From: Schwartzia sp. (in: firmicutes)
GTDB lineage: Bacteria > Bacillota > Negativicutes > Selenomonadales > Selenomonadaceae
DNA: 33,752 bases
Direction: 5' to 3'
Assembly: GCA_017480545.1 (NCBI GenBank)
Contig: JAFVAI010000014.1
Span: 1 to 33,752, forward strand
The notes under the pieces are model-generated. The model ran no database searches, was not told the DNA's origin, and worked only from the letters and a program-made list of their open reading frames with translations. Below are positions 1 to 8,163 of this stretch, in pieces. Numbering within the stretch: the stretch's first letter is position 1; each line of letters opens with the position of its first letter. A program made the translations under genes and the position numbers.

Positions 1-139
1 GCTAAAGCGCTAAGCGTCTGCTTATCGTCAGGCAAGGAAGATGGCGTGAAGGCGTAGCATCGCTACGTCAAACGGCATCTGACGCGGCATGACGGAAAAA
101 GACCCGGCAGGGGTGCGGCGGGACTTGTTCGGTGTTTCC
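1..139. mobile_element. MITE-like repeat, copy A (cut by window edge)
   Basis: This is the right part of a short non-coding repeat found five times in the window. Copy A shares the blocks GCTAAAGCGCTAAGCG, CTTATCGTCAGGCAAGG, the hairpin GCGTAGCATCGCTACG, and AAAAAGACCCGGC, and ends GTTTCC at 139. The following TAAA (140-143) is the expected position of one target-site duplication, but its partner lies outside the window. It runs opposite to copies B, C and E. It lies upstream of the symporter promoter. No open frame is conserved between copies. Confidence 0.85.
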
Positions 140-265
140 TAAACAACAAAGGGATGTCGCGTGAGGGCAAAAATTTACAAGCGGCCCCGGCCTGTATTCC
201 TCCGGAAATTTTCGTTTGCGGGACAGGATGAAGATTCCGTGTGCGATGATTTCGGGTTTTTCTCG

Positions 266-313
266 CCCTGAAAATTTTTGAAGTAAGAATTTCTTACCTC
301 AAAATTTTCGGGG
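266..313. repeat. Palindromic repeat 2, copy 1
   Basis: This is an AT-rich, near-perfect palindrome. Its arms are CCC-GAAAATTTTT-G-AAGTAAGAA and the complementary TTCTTACCT-C-AAAATTTTC-GGGG. The same palindrome occurs at 15104-15142, with the G/C pair flanking the central arm swapped to C/G. It lies just upstream of the -35 box of the symporter promoter. It could be a REP-like element, a bidirectional terminator or a protein site; the sequence does not decide between these. Confidence 0.7.
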
Positions 314-328
314 CGACGTTTCCGTTTC

Positions 329-357
329 TTGACGGCATCCGCAGAAATCGTTACAAT
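329..357 (+). promoter_or_regulatory. Sigma-A type promoter of the symporter gene
   Basis: The -35 box is TTGACG (329-334), followed by a 17-bp spacer and the -10 box TACAAT (352-357). The GTG start of the downstream gene is 68 bp beyond the -10 box. The promoter begins about 15 bp downstream of palindromic repeat 2. Confidence 0.8.
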
Positions 358-424
358 GGGGAACAAATGGCGAAACCGCCATCATCGGATAGAATAGAAT
401 GTGTTTAGGAAGGAATGATTTTCC

Positions 425-1720
425 GTGGCAGACCGGAAACCCGATGCGAATGTAAATGAAACGGCGCGCGCCGTCCTGGCGGAGCACCGCCCGCAGGGGC
501 AGGGAAAGCAGCTTGCGCTTTGGATCGCCGCGTTGGTCGTCGGCGGCATCCTCGGCTGCATGGGCATCGCCCAGCTGGACGAGCTTTTCTCGTTTATCGC
601 CGCCGTTTTCACGCGGCTGTTCCAGTTCATCGCGGTGCCGACCATCGCGCTGGCCGTCATCACCACGCTGTCGGAGCTGGGCGCGGACAGGAACACGAAG
701 CGCATCTTCGCCCACGCCGTTACCTATACGCTCCTGACGACCTTCATGGCGGCTTTCGTCGGCCTCGCGCTGTATCTTTGGATCGCGCCGGGCAATCTGC
801 CCGCCGATGTCATAGGGCGCGGCGCGGCGGACGTGCCGATGGAAAAACTCGGCAATCTTTCCTACTATAACCACTTCCTGACTGTCGTGCCGAACAACCT
901 CCTGCAGCCGTTCCTCTCCGGCAACGTGCTTTCCATCATCTTCGTCGCGGCGGCGGCGGGCCTCGGCCTCGCCTTCATGCCGAAAACGGAAAACCGCGCA
1001 ACGCTGGTGAAGGGGCTGTTGGGCGCGCAGGAACTGCTGTTCACCCTGATCCGCGGCCTGCTCTGGGCACTGCCGCTCGGCATCATGGCCTTCGCAGCGG
1101 AGCTCTCCGCGCAGATCGCGGCGGGCGTCATCGTCGGCGCCCTCGGCAAATACGTCGCCGTCGTCCTTGGCGGCAACGCCATCCAGTTTTTTATCGTGCT
1201 GCCGCTGTTCCTGCTGGCGCGGGGGCTGAACCCGGTCCATGTTTTCCGCCAGATGTCCCCGGCACTCGCCGTCGCGCTCTTCACGAAAAGCTCGGCGGGT
1301 ACGCTGCCGGTGACGTTGGCCTCGGCGGAGCAAAACCTGAAGGTCAATCCCGCCGTCTCCCGCTTCGTGCTTCCCATCTGCACCACCATCAACATGAACG
1401 GCTGCGCGGCCTTTATCCTCGTCACCTCGCTCTTCGTCATGCAAAACGCGGGCTTCGAGCTGACGATGCCCGCGATGCTCTCCTGGGTGGTCATCTCCGT
1501 ACTGGCCGCCATCGGCAACGCCGGCGTCCCGATGGGCTGCTACTTCCTGACGTTGTCGCTGATGTCCTCGGTGGGCGCGCCGCTGGGCCTGATGGGCGTC
1601 ATCCTCCCGATCTACACCATCATCGACATGATCGAGACGGCGGAAAACGTCTGGTCCGACTCCACGGTCTGCGCCATGACGAACCATGATTTGGAAGGGA
1701 AACTGGGGGAAGCGGCGTAG
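425..1720 (+). CDS. Dicarboxylate/amino acid:cation symporter (DAACS family)
   Basis: This is a 431-aa polytopic membrane carrier of the GltP/SstT fold that takes up an amino acid with sodium or protons across the inner membrane. The start is GTG at 425, behind AGGAAGG. Family hallmarks are the serine-rich hairpin SSAGTLPVT (about residues 287-296), the TM7 motif TINMNG (321-326) and the TM8 block from D401 to D412. The spacing matches the archaeal GltPh block D-x-x-R-T-x-x-N-x-x-x-D exactly, but Glu404 sits where dicarboxylate carriers have the substrate-binding Arg, and Asn325 replaces the Asp of NMDGT. An acidic substrate is therefore unlikely; a neutral or cationic amino acid is an inference. 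The family is near certain; the substrate is unknown. It is monocistronic and ends at a bidirectional terminator shared with the rubrerythrin gene. Confidence 0.9.
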   Translation: MADRKPDANVNETARAVLAEHRPQGQGKQLALWIAALVVGGILGCMGIAQLDELFSFIAAVFTRLFQFIAVPTIALAVITTLSELGADRNTKRIFAHAVTYTLLTTFMAAFVGLALYLWIAPGNLPADVIGRGAADVPMEKLGNLSYYNHFLTVVPNNLLQPFLSGNVLSIIFVAAAAGLGLAFMPKTENRATLVKGLLGAQELLFTLIRGLLWALPLGIMAFAAELSAQIAAGVIVGALGKYVAVVLGGNAIQFFIVLPLFLLARGLNPVHVFRQMSPALAVALFTKSSAGTLPVTLASAEQNLKVNPAVSRFVLPICTTINMNGCAAFILVTSLFVMQNAGFELTMPAMLSWVVISVLAAIGNAGVPMGCYFLTLSLMSSVGAPLGLMGVILPIYTIIDMIETAENVWSDSTVCAMTNHDLEGKLGEAA

Positions 1721-1737
1721 CTTTTTCCGAAAAACAA

Positions 1738-1784
1738 AAAACACGCCCGCGCGGGAGAGAAATCTCCCCACGGGCGTGTTTTTG
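1738..1784. terminator. Bidirectional terminator between convergent genes
   Basis: The arms AAACACGCCCG and CGGGCGTGTTT, with an inner GGAGA/TCTCC pair, are followed by a T run on both strands. It serves the symporter gene (+) and the first rubrerythrin gene (-). Confidence 0.85.
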
Positions 1785-1795
1785 TGTGCAAAGAA

Positions 1796-2368
1796 TTACT
1801 CCATTTCCTGCCGGATGGCAAAGAACGACTGCGGGTGGCCGCAGACCGGGCATTCCTGCGGGGCCTCTTCCGACTCGGCGATGAAGCCGCAGTTCGCGCA
1901 CATCCAGAGCTTTTTCTCGCCGCGCTTGAAGAGCTTTTCGTTCTCCACGTTGGCCAGCATCAGGCGGTACTGCTTTTCGTGGCGCTTCTCGATTTCGGCG
2001 ACGCGCTCGAAGAGATAGGCGATTTGCTCGAAGCCCTCTTCCTTCGCCTTTTTCGCGAAGGCCGGGTACATGCTGGTCCATTCCTCGTTCTCGCCGTCCG
2101 CCGCCATTTTCAGATGCTCGGACGTCGGCTTTGTCAGGCCGCCCAAGAGCCAGAACCAAATCTTCGCGTGGGCGCGCTCCTGCGCCGCCGTCTCGTCGAG
2201 GACGTCCGCGATCTGCCGCGCCATCTTCGGGTCCTTCTCCGCCTGGCGGGCAAAGAACGTGTATTTGACGTGGGCCTGCGATTCCCCGGCGAACGCCGCC
2301 GCCAGATTCTTCTCCGTCTCCGTGCCTTTCAGGCGTTTCATTTCCTCCAGAGCTTTGTTTTCATTCAT
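1796..2368 (-). CDS. rbr: Rubrerythrin (paralogue 1)
   Basis: This 190-aa cytoplasmic non-heme iron protein is predicted to reduce hydrogen peroxide in anaerobes, using electrons from rubredoxin. The N-terminal ferritin-like diiron domain carries both ligand motifs (ETAAQERAH and [10 protein letters not shown]). The C-terminal rubredoxin-like domain has CANCG and CPVCGH. The start is chosen at 2368 (MNENKALEE), behind AAGGGGGAAA. The frame stays open a further 22 codons into the adjacent mobile repeat, but that extension (beginning MGRRDLFG) is repeat-derived and lies upstream of the better ribosome site. Copy B of the repeat begins only 37 bp upstream of the start, so the native promoter has been displaced or replaced. 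It is about 60% similar by eye to the second rubrerythrin at 3647. Confidence 0.93.
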   Translation of the reverse strand: MNENKALEEMKRLKGTETEKNLAAAFAGESQAHVKYTFFARQAEKDPKMARQIADVLDETAAQERAHAKIWFWLLGGLTKPTSEHLKMAADGENEEWTSMYPAFAKKAKEEGFEQIAYLFERVAEIEKRHEKQYRLMLANVENEKLFKRGEKKLWMCANCGFIAESEEAPQECPVCGHPQSFFAIRQEME

Positions 2369-2404
2369 CTCATTTTCCCCCTTAAAAAAATTGTATATCC
2401 CAAA

Positions 2405-2612
2405 GGAAACGCCGAACAAGTCCCTTCGGCCCACGCCGGGTCTTTTTCCGTCATGCTGCGTCAGATGCCGTTCGACGTAGCGATGCTACGCCTTCGCGGC
2501 ATCTTCCTTGCCTGACGATAAGCAGACGCTTAGCGCTTTAGCGCTTAGCGGTCGCTTATGCAAAGCTAAAAATCCCTCGGCGTGGCCTCGAATTGACTTA
2601 TTCGTCGTTTCC
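2405..2612. mobile_element. MITE-like element, copy B, with CAAA target duplication
   Basis: This is a complete 208-bp element. It begins GGAAACGCCGAACAAGTC and ends GACTTATTCGTCGTTTCC, an inverted terminal pair, and is bracketed by direct CAAA at 2401-2404 and 2613-2616. Inside are a hairpin (GACGTAGC-GAT-GCTACGCC within GATGC/GCATC outer arms) and direct CGCTTAGCG repeats. There is no transposase. The ends resemble, from memory, those of the IS5 group of insertion sequences, which also duplicate 4 bp; that assignment is inference. The element fills the gap between the secreted hypothetical gene and rubrerythrin 1, both on the minus strand. Confidence 0.9.
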
Positions 2613-2644
2613 CAAAGTTTCGCCGCGAAGGGCGAAATTTCCTC

Positions 2645-3469
2645 CTATGGCGTTTGCGGCGTCAGCGAAAAGCCCTGCCACGAATCCAGCAACAGCGTTC
2701 TCATGCCGTTCTCTTGGAGCTTCGACTCGCGCAGCTCCTGCACCGGATACCATTGCATATGCACACGAAACCGCTCCTCGCAGCCCGCCGCGTAATCCGA
2801 AGCGGCAGAACCAAAGGCCGCCTGGCTCAGATTGTTCCCGTAACGGTCCTCGGCATGGTCGAACACGGCCTCCGGCGCGCCCTGCTCGGAATAAATGCCG
2901 TAGTTCCCGAATTCGGAGGCGATGGTCTGGATTTGCAGCGCGCCGTTTTGCAGGGAAACATACTGGCACGCGACGCGGTACCCGGCGTCGCCGATGCGGA
3001 GCAACGTAGAAGCGCCGTAATAGGTGATATTGCGCCGGGCGTCGCGATACGCGTCTTTCACATGGCGGAGATTCGGGTCGATCTCATTGTCCGTGAAGAC
3101 GATGGACACGGGATCGAGCCGCTTCCCGTTGACGCTGATTTCATAGGCGTAAAGCTTCCGCGAGACCGGGACGGAGGCGATGTGTTTCCAAGCCGAGCGC
3201 ACGTTTTCAATCTCCGTCTGCTCCGCTTCCTCCGGTACGCCGCGTTGCGTTTCCTGCAAAAAGAGCAGCTCGATGCGCCCGTTCCCGTCGAGATCCGTGA
3301 CCGCGAAATCCCCCGGTTCGCGCAGGCGCATCTCCAGATCGTCGCCCTGGGTGACCGGCAGATTCAGGATCGCGTCAATCTGCTCTTCCGGCGTCGCCGC
3401 CTCCGCCGCGGCCCCGAACAGTCCGACGGCCGTCGCCAGCGCAAGGCCCAAGCCTTTGATTCGATTCAT
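2645..3469 (-). CDS. Secreted protein of unknown function
   Basis: I do not recognise the family. The 274-aa protein begins MNRIKGLGLALATAVG and has a clear Sec signal peptide with probable cleavage after AAAEA (about residue 24). The mature part is hydrophilic and has no transmembrane segment. It contains a segment typed as ITDLDGNGRIELLF-like (here AVTDLDGNGRIELLF, about residues 57-71), resembling the DxDxNG loops seen in calcium-binding or VCBS-like repeats. The start at 3469 is supported by GGAGGG seven bases upstream; the longer frame to 3550 has no ribosome site. It is divergent from rubrerythrin 2. A periplasmic or surface location is inferred. Confidence 0.75.
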   Translation of the reverse strand: MNRIKGLGLALATAVGLFGAAAEAATPEEQIDAILNLPVTQGDDLEMRLREPGDFAVTDLDGNGRIELLFLQETQRGVPEEAEQTEIENVRSAWKHIASVPVSRKLYAYEISVNGKRLDPVSIVFTDNEIDPNLRHVKDAYRDARRNITYYGASTLLRIGDAGYRVACQYVSLQNGALQIQTIASEFGNYGIYSEQGAPEAVFDHAEDRYGNNLSQAAFGSAASDYAAGCEERFRVHMQWYPVQELRESKLQENGMRTLLLDSWQGFSLTPQTP

Positions 3470-3552
3470 GTGATATCCCTCCATAACCCAGATTCTCAAT
3501 GTATAATTCGCCGCCCGTCGAAAAATTCCTGCCGTGACCGCCAAAACCATGC

Positions 3553-3581
3553 TTGTCAGCCGCCCACAATTTTCTTATAAT
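3553..3581 (+). promoter_or_regulatory. Promoter of rubrerythrin 2
   Basis: The -35 box is TTGTCA (3553-3558), followed by a 17-bp spacer and a perfect TATAAT (3576-3581). It lies 65 bp before the start codon, in the divergent gap with the secreted hypothetical gene. Confidence 0.85.
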
Positions 3582-3646
3582 AGGGGAAGCAGTTTTATGG
3601 GGGTTTCCTTCCGGCGGAAGCCGGACGGGAGAGAAAGGAGAAACGG

Positions 3647-4183
3647 ATGATGGAACTCAAAGGCTCGAAAACCGAGAAGAATCTCTGGGCGGCGTTCGCC
3701 GGGGAGTCGCAGGCGCGCAACAAGTACACCTATTACGCCTCAAAGGCGAAAAAGGACGGCTACGTCCAGATTTCGCAGATTTTTGAGGAGACTGCGGGCA
3801 ACGAGAAGGAGCACGCGAAAATCTGGTTCAAGCTCGTCGAGGGCGTCGGCGACACCGCGGCAAACCTCAAGGCCGCCGCGGCGGGCGAGCACGAGGAATG
3901 GACCGGCATGTACCCCGAATTCGCGAAGGTCGCGCGGGAGGAAGGCTTCGACAAGATCGCCATGCTGTTTGAGAAGGTGGCGGAAATCGAGAAGGAGCAC
4001 GAGACGCGCTACAATCTGCTCCTCGCCAACATGGAGCAGGACAAGGTCTTCAAGAAGAGCGACAAGATCCTCTGGCAGTGCCTGAACTGCGGCTACATCT
4101 GCGAAGCGCAGGCGGCCCCGGAGAAATGCCCGGTCTGCGACCACCCGCAGGCGTACTTCCAGCAGGTCGCGAAAAACTACTGA
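3647..4183 (+). CDS. rbr: Rubrerythrin (paralogue 2)
   Basis: This 178-aa protein has the complete rubrerythrin layout: a ferritin-like diiron domain with ETAGNEKEH and [10 protein letters not shown] ligand motifs, then a rubredoxin knuckle pair CLNCG and CPVCDH near the C terminus. Its role is peroxide detoxification in the cytoplasm. The start ATGATG at 3647 follows AAGGAG; the second ATG (3650) is also possible. It has its own strong promoter and a strong terminator, so unlike paralogue 1 it is an intact single-gene unit. Two diverged copies within 2 kb suggest an old tandem duplication later split by the secreted gene and the mobile repeat. Confidence 0.95.
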   Translation: MMELKGSKTEKNLWAAFAGESQARNKYTYYASKAKKDGYVQISQIFEETAGNEKEHAKIWFKLVEGVGDTAANLKAAAAGEHEEWTGMYPEFAKVAREEGFDKIAMLFEKVAEIEKEHETRYNLLLANMEQDKVFKKSDKILWQCLNCGYICEAQAAPEKCPVCDHPQAYFQQVAKNY

Positions 4184-4208
4184 CCGGAAGAGTCGCCCTT
4201 TGCAAACC

Positions 4209-4244
4209 AAAAGCCTTGTGCCGCCATCGGCGCAAGGCTTTTTT
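4209..4244 (+). terminator. Rho-independent terminator after rubrerythrin 2
   Basis: AAAGCCTTGTGCCG and CGGCGCAAGGCTTTTTT pair around a CCAT loop, with a T run on the plus strand. Confidence 0.88.
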
Positions 4245-4284
4245 GGCCGACGGGCGGCGGCGGTTTTTGATTCGCTTGGGTTTG

Positions 4285-4293
4285 TGATATAAT
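4285..4293 (+). promoter_or_regulatory. Extended -10 promoter of the rplI operon
   Basis: The sequence is TGATATAAT, an extended TGn element with a perfect TATAAT at 4288-4293, 60 bp before rplI. The -35 region (TTTTGA at 4265-4270, 17-bp spacing) is poor, which fits an extended -10 promoter. Confidence 0.65.
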
Positions 4294-4352
4294 AGGGAAT
4301 CATTCGCGCGAAAGCGCGCTTGATACACGAGAATATAAGGAGAATGATTCGC

Positions 4353-4799
4353 ATGAAAGTAATTTTGCAGCAGGATGTCAAGGGCGTCGGGAAGAAGGGC
4401 GACATTGCCGAGGTTTCGGAGGGGTACGGGCGCAATTTCCTGTTGCCGAAAAAGCTGGCCCTGCCCGCCAACGCGCAGAACGTGAACCTCGCGAAGCAGA
4501 AGGCCGGGGCCGCCGCGCACAAAAAAGCGCAGGAGGCTGACGAGGCGAAGCTGCTCGCCTCCCAGCTCGCGAAGGCGGAGGTCACGATCCCGGTGAAGGT
4601 CGGCGAAGGCGGCAAGCTCTTCGGCTCGGTGTCGGGCAAGGACGTGGCGGACGCACTGAAAAAGGCCCACGGCGTCGAAATCGACAAGCGGAAGATTTCG
4701 CTCGCGCAGGAAGTCACGGGCGTCGGCGATTACGAGGCCGTGATCCGGCTCCACCCGGAGGCGACGGCGAAAGTGACCGTCCACGTGACGGAAGGCTAA
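4353..4799 (+). CDS. rplI: 50S ribosomal protein L9 (bL9)
   Basis: This 148-aa protein binds 23S rRNA at the L1 stalk base of the large subunit. The N-terminal domain signature is MKVILQQDVKGVGKKGD, followed by the GYGRNFLLPKKLA block; a long helix and the C-terminal globular domain follow, ending in KVTVHVTEG. The length is exactly typical. The start ATG at 4353 sits behind AAGGAG; upstream in-frame starts lie in the leader. It is the first gene of the operon with lonC (9 bp gap) and dnaB, the common Firmicute rplI-dnaB association. Confidence 0.98.
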   Translation: MKVILQQDVKGVGKKGDIAEVSEGYGRNFLLPKKLALPANAQNVNLAKQKAGAAAHKKAQEADEAKLLASQLAKAEVTIPVKVGEGGKLFGSVSGKDVADALKKAHGVEIDKRKISLAQEVTGVGDYEAVIRLHPEATAKVTVHVTEG

Positions 4800-4808
4800 G
4801 CCGCGCCC

Positions 4809-6773
4809 ATGGGAAGCCTGTTTGATTTTTTCAAAAAAGGCAGCGGCCCGGCGGAGCGGGACAGCTACATCGCTTCCTCCGACGAACCGCTGGACCGCGA
4901 GATCGACGCGCTTTACGGGATGCTGGCGGATATCCTCGGGTCGGACAAACTGGTCATCAAGGCGGGCAAGATGGACGCGATGCGCTTCATGCGGTCGCCG
5001 CTCCGGGGCGAGCGTGTGCTTGGCCTCGAACGCATTATCCTCGAAAACCCGACCATCGAGCACGTGCCCTCCGACGCGGAAATCCCGAAGCTTTTGACCG
5101 AGCTGTCCGAGAGCATCGCCGACCTGATGGCGCGCCGCTCGTTGGAGGACAAGATCGAGAAGAAGATCGCGGAGAAGCTGGAGGAGAACCATCAAGACTA
5201 CGTGAAGGATATCCGGATGCAGGTGCTCGACGAAGAGCGCCCGCATGGCGAGTCCCCGCAAGCGAAGGCGCGGCGCGAGGCGCTGGAAAAGCTCGACACG
5301 GTGAAGCTGACCCAGTCGGTGATGGAGCTATTGCGCCCAAAGACGCTGGAAGAAATTGTCGGGCAGCCGCGCGCCGTCCGCTCGCTCTTGGCGAAGCTTT
5401 CGTCGCCATACCCGCAGCATCTTTTGCTCTACGGGCCGCCCGGCGTGGGCAAGACGACGGCGGCGCGCCTCGTCCTGGAGCAGGCGAAGCGCGTGGCGGC
5501 GTCGCCCTTCGCGGAAGACGCGCCCTTCGTCGAGACGGACGGCACGACGCTCCGCTGGGATCCCCGCGACATGACGAATCCTTTGATCGGATCGGTCCAC
5601 GACCCGATTTATCAGGGCGCGCGCCGGGACCTGGCCGATTTCGGTGTGCCGGAGCCGAAGCCCGGCCTCGTCACCGATGCCCACGGCGGCGTCCTCTTCA
5701 TCGACGAGATCGGCGAAATGGACGTAATGCTCCAAAACAAGCTGCTGAAGGTGCTGGAGGACAAGCGCGCCTTTTTCGAGTCCACCTATTACGACCCCAC
5801 GGACCCGAAGGTGCCGCCCTATATCAAGAAGCTGTTCGACGAAGGCGCGCCCGCCGATTTCGTGCTGATCGGCGCCACCACGCGGGAGGCGCGGGACATC
5901 AGCCCGGCCCTCCGCTCGCGCTGCGCGGAGATTTATTTCGAGCCGCTGACCCCGGCGCACATCGTTCGCATCGTCGAGAACGCCGCGAAAAAGCTTGACG
6001 CGGCGCTCGCCGACGGCGTCGCCGAGCTCATCAGCGATTACACGGTGGAGGGGCGCAAGGCCATCAATCTTTTGGCGGATGCCTACAGCTTCGCGCTGGA
6101 ACGCCGCGAGGCGGAAGGCCCCACCGTCATCGGCAAGGACGACGTCTACGCGGTGGCGCAGGTCAGCCGCCTCTACCAATACGTCAAGGACCGTTCCTCG
6201 GAGCGGCCCGAGGTCGGCCACGTCTTCGGCCTCGGCGTCGCCGGCTATCTCGGCTCCGTCATCGAGATCGAGGCCGTCGCCTTCCCCGCCCATGAAAAGG
6301 GCAAGGGCGCGGTGCGCTTCAACGAGACGGCGGGCAGCATGGCGAAGGACTCGGTCTTCAACGCGGCCTCCGTGGTGCGCCGCCTGACGGGCATCGAGCT
6401 TTCCGACTACGACCTCCATATCAACGTAATCGGCGGCGGCAACATCGACGGCCCCTCGGCGGGCGTCGCGATCCTCTCCGCCATCACCAGCGCGCTGACG
6501 GACCGCCCGCTGCGGCAGGACGTCGCCGTCACCGGGGAGATTTCCCTGTACGGGCATGTGCGCCCCGTGGGCGGCGTTTTCGAGAAAGCCTATGGCGCGA
6601 AACAGGCGGGCATGAAGACACTGGTGATTCCCGAAGAAAACAGGAAAGACATTCCCGAAGGCCATCTGGGCCTTTCCATCCACCCCGTGGAAACGGCGGA
6701 GGAAGCCTTCCGCCTGCTCTTCGCGGACGGATGGACGGACACGGAAAGGAAGGACGCCGATGCCAACGGCTGA
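4809..6773 (+). CDS. lonC: ATP-dependent Lon-family protease (LonC type)
   Basis: This 654-aa soluble serine protease fuses an AAA+ motor to a Lon proteolytic domain. The N-terminal part (to about residue 180) is charged and helical, without the long Lon substrate domain or LonB transmembrane helices. Walker A is GPPGVGKTT (about 209-217), Walker B/DEXX is LFIDEIGEMD (about 296-305), and the sensor/arginine region is SPALRSRCAE. The catalytic dyad is Ser550 in DGPSAG and Lys593 in GGVFEKAYG; the spacing of 43 residues is that of E. coli Lon. Both ATPase motifs look intact, whereas characterised LonC proteins have been described as weak or lacking in ATPase. The gene overlaps dnaB by 14 bp, implying coupled translation. 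Confidence 0.88.
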   Translation: MGSLFDFFKKGSGPAERDSYIASSDEPLDREIDALYGMLADILGSDKLVIKAGKMDAMRFMRSPLRGERVLGLERIILENPTIEHVPSDAEIPKLLTELSESIADLMARRSLEDKIEKKIAEKLEENHQDYVKDIRMQVLDEERPHGESPQAKARREALEKLDTVKLTQSVMELLRPKTLEEIVGQPRAVRSLLAKLSSPYPQHLLLYGPPGVGKTTAARLVLEQAKRVAASPFAEDAPFVETDGTTLRWDPRDMTNPLIGSVHDPIYQGARRDLADFGVPEPKPGLVTDAHGGVLFIDEIGEMDVMLQNKLLKVLEDKRAFFESTYYDPTDPKVPPYIKKLFDEGAPADFVLIGATTREARDISPALRSRCAEIYFEPLTPAHIVRIVENAAKKLDAALADGVAELISDYTVEGRKAINLLADAYSFALERREAEGPTVIGKDDVYAVAQVSRLYQYVKDRSSERPEVGHVFGLGVAGYLGSVIEIEAVAFPAHEKGKGAVRFNETAGSMAKDSVFNAASVVRRLTGIELSDYDLHINVIGGGNIDGPSAGVAILSAITSALTDRPLRQDVAVTGEISLYGHVRPVGGVFEKAYGAKQAGMKTLVIPEENRKDIPEGHLGLSIHPVETAEEAFRLLFADGWTDTERKDADANG

Positions 6774-8109
6774 AAGAATCCCCCCGCAGAATATCGAGGC
6801 CGAGCAGGCCGTTCTCAGCGCGATGCTCCTGACCAAGGAAGCCATCGCCGCCGCCGCCGAGATCCTGCGGCCCGACGACTTTTACCGCGACGCGCACCGG
6901 CGCGTGTTCGAGGCCATCCTCGACCTGTTCCAGCGCGGCGAAGCCGCCGACCTCGTCACCGTCACCGAACAACTGAAAAAAACCGATCAGCTGGAGCGCG
7001 TGGGCGGCATTGCTTTCGTTTCCTCGCTGGGAACCCTCGTGCCCACCGCCTCGAATATCCAGTACCATTCACGCATCGTGCTGGAAAAGGCGCGGCTCCG
7101 CCACCTGATCGAAGCCGCCACCGAGATTGCCGGGGAAGCCTACGAGGACTCGATGGAGCTGGACGACCTGATGAACAGCGCGGCCCAGAAAATGCTCGCC
7201 GTCACCGGGCGCGGCAGCGAGGGCGGCACCAAGTCCATCGGCGAGCTGGTCATGGAAGTCTTCCGGAAGACCGAGGAACGGGAAAAACTGAAAAACGCCC
7301 TGACCGGCCTTGCCTCCGGCTTCGCCGACCTCGACAAGCTGACCTCCGGCTTCCAGCCCTCCGACCTGATCCTCGTGGCGGCGCGCCCCTCCATGGGCAA
7401 AACGGCCTTCACGCTGAACATCGCCTCCTACGTCGCCGTGAAGCTCAAGCAGCCCGTGGCCTTCTTTTCCCTGGAAATGTCCAACACCCAGCTCGTCCAG
7501 CGCATGCTCTGCGCCGAGGGCGCCATCGACTCCCAGGCCCTGCGGGCCGGCAACATGGACGACGACGACTGGGAGCGGCTGATCATCGCCTCCGACCGTC
7601 TGTCCAGCGCGCCGATCTACATCGACGACACGCCGGGCATCACCGTCACCGAGCTGCGCTCGAAGGCGCGCCGCATCAAGAACGAGCACGGCCTGTCCCT
7701 GATCGTCATCGACTATTTGCAGCTCATGCAGGGGCGCACCGGCAAAAACAGCGAGAACCGGCAGCAGGAAATCTCCGAGATTTCCCGCTCCTTGAAAGCC
7801 CTCGCCCGCGAACTCGCCGTCCCCGTCATCGCGCTCTCCCAGCTCTCGCGGAGCGTCGAGGCGCGGCAGGTCAAGCGTCCCATGCTCTCCGACCTGCGCG
7901 AATCCGGCTCGCTGGAGCAGGACGCCGACATCGTCATGTTCCTCTACCGCGAGGACTATTACGACAAGGAAACGGAAAACGCCAACATCACCGAAGTCAT
8001 CATCGCCAAGCACCGCAACGGCCCCATCGACAGCGTGAACCTCTTCTTCGAGAAACGCTTCACGAAATTCACGGGCATCGCGGCGGAAAACATCCCGAAA
8101 CCGCAATAA
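6760..8109 (+). CDS. dnaB: Replicative DNA helicase DnaB
   Basis: This 449-aa hexameric helicase unwinds DNA at the replication fork. The N-terminal primase-interaction domain begins IPPQNIEAEQAVLSAML. The RecA-like domain has Walker A ARPSMGKTAF (about 208-217), Walker B LIVIDYLQLM, and the QQEISEISRSLKALA and DLRESGSLEQDAD helicase motifs. There is no intein. The start ATG lies inside lonC; the ribosome site GGAAAGGA is within lonC coding sequence. It is the last gene of the rplI-lonC-dnaB unit. Confidence 0.98.
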   Translation: MPTAERIPPQNIEAEQAVLSAMLLTKEAIAAAAEILRPDDFYRDAHRRVFEAILDLFQRGEAADLVTVTEQLKKTDQLERVGGIAFVSSLGTLVPTASNIQYHSRIVLEKARLRHLIEAATEIAGEAYEDSMELDDLMNSAAQKMLAVTGRGSEGGTKSIGELVMEVFRKTEEREKLKNALTGLASGFADLDKLTSGFQPSDLILVAARPSMGKTAFTLNIASYVAVKLKQPVAFFSLEMSNTQLVQRMLCAEGAIDSQALRAGNMDDDDWERLIIASDRLSSAPIYIDDTPGITVTELRSKARRIKNEHGLSLIVIDYLQLMQGRTGKNSENRQQEISEISRSLKALARELAVPVIALSQLSRSVEARQVKRPMLSDLRESGSLEQDADIVMFLYREDYYDKETENANITEVIIAKHRNGPIDSVNLFFEKRFTKFTGIAAENIPKPQ

Positions 8110-8117
8110 AGGCACAC

Positions 8118-8153
8118 AAAAATCCCCAACGCCCATTGACGTTGGGGATTTTT
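8118..8153 (+). terminator. Terminator of the rplI-lonC-dnaB operon
   Basis: AAAAATCCCCAACG and CGTTGGGGATTTTT form a perfect 14-bp stem around an 8-nt loop. It works on either strand and also ends the DUF2922 operon from the right. Confidence 0.9.
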
Positions 8154-8163
8154 GCGTACCCGG

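Noticed and set aside
175-366. 63-codon minus-strand frame similar to a frame at 14907-15146
   Set aside because: The shared peptide arises only from the second palindromic repeat; neither frame has a ribosome site.
299-1771. 490-codon open frame on the minus strand opposite the symporter gene
   Set aside because: It is antisense to a clear family member, composed mainly of Arg, Asp, Gly and His from GC-rich complement codons, with no ribosome site or family motif.
2369-2434. N-terminal extension of rubrerythrin 1 (MGRRDLFG...)
   Set aside because: It is encoded by the end of the mobile element, and a good ribosome site lies directly before the family-typical start at 2368. It is kept as a finding but not as the gene start.
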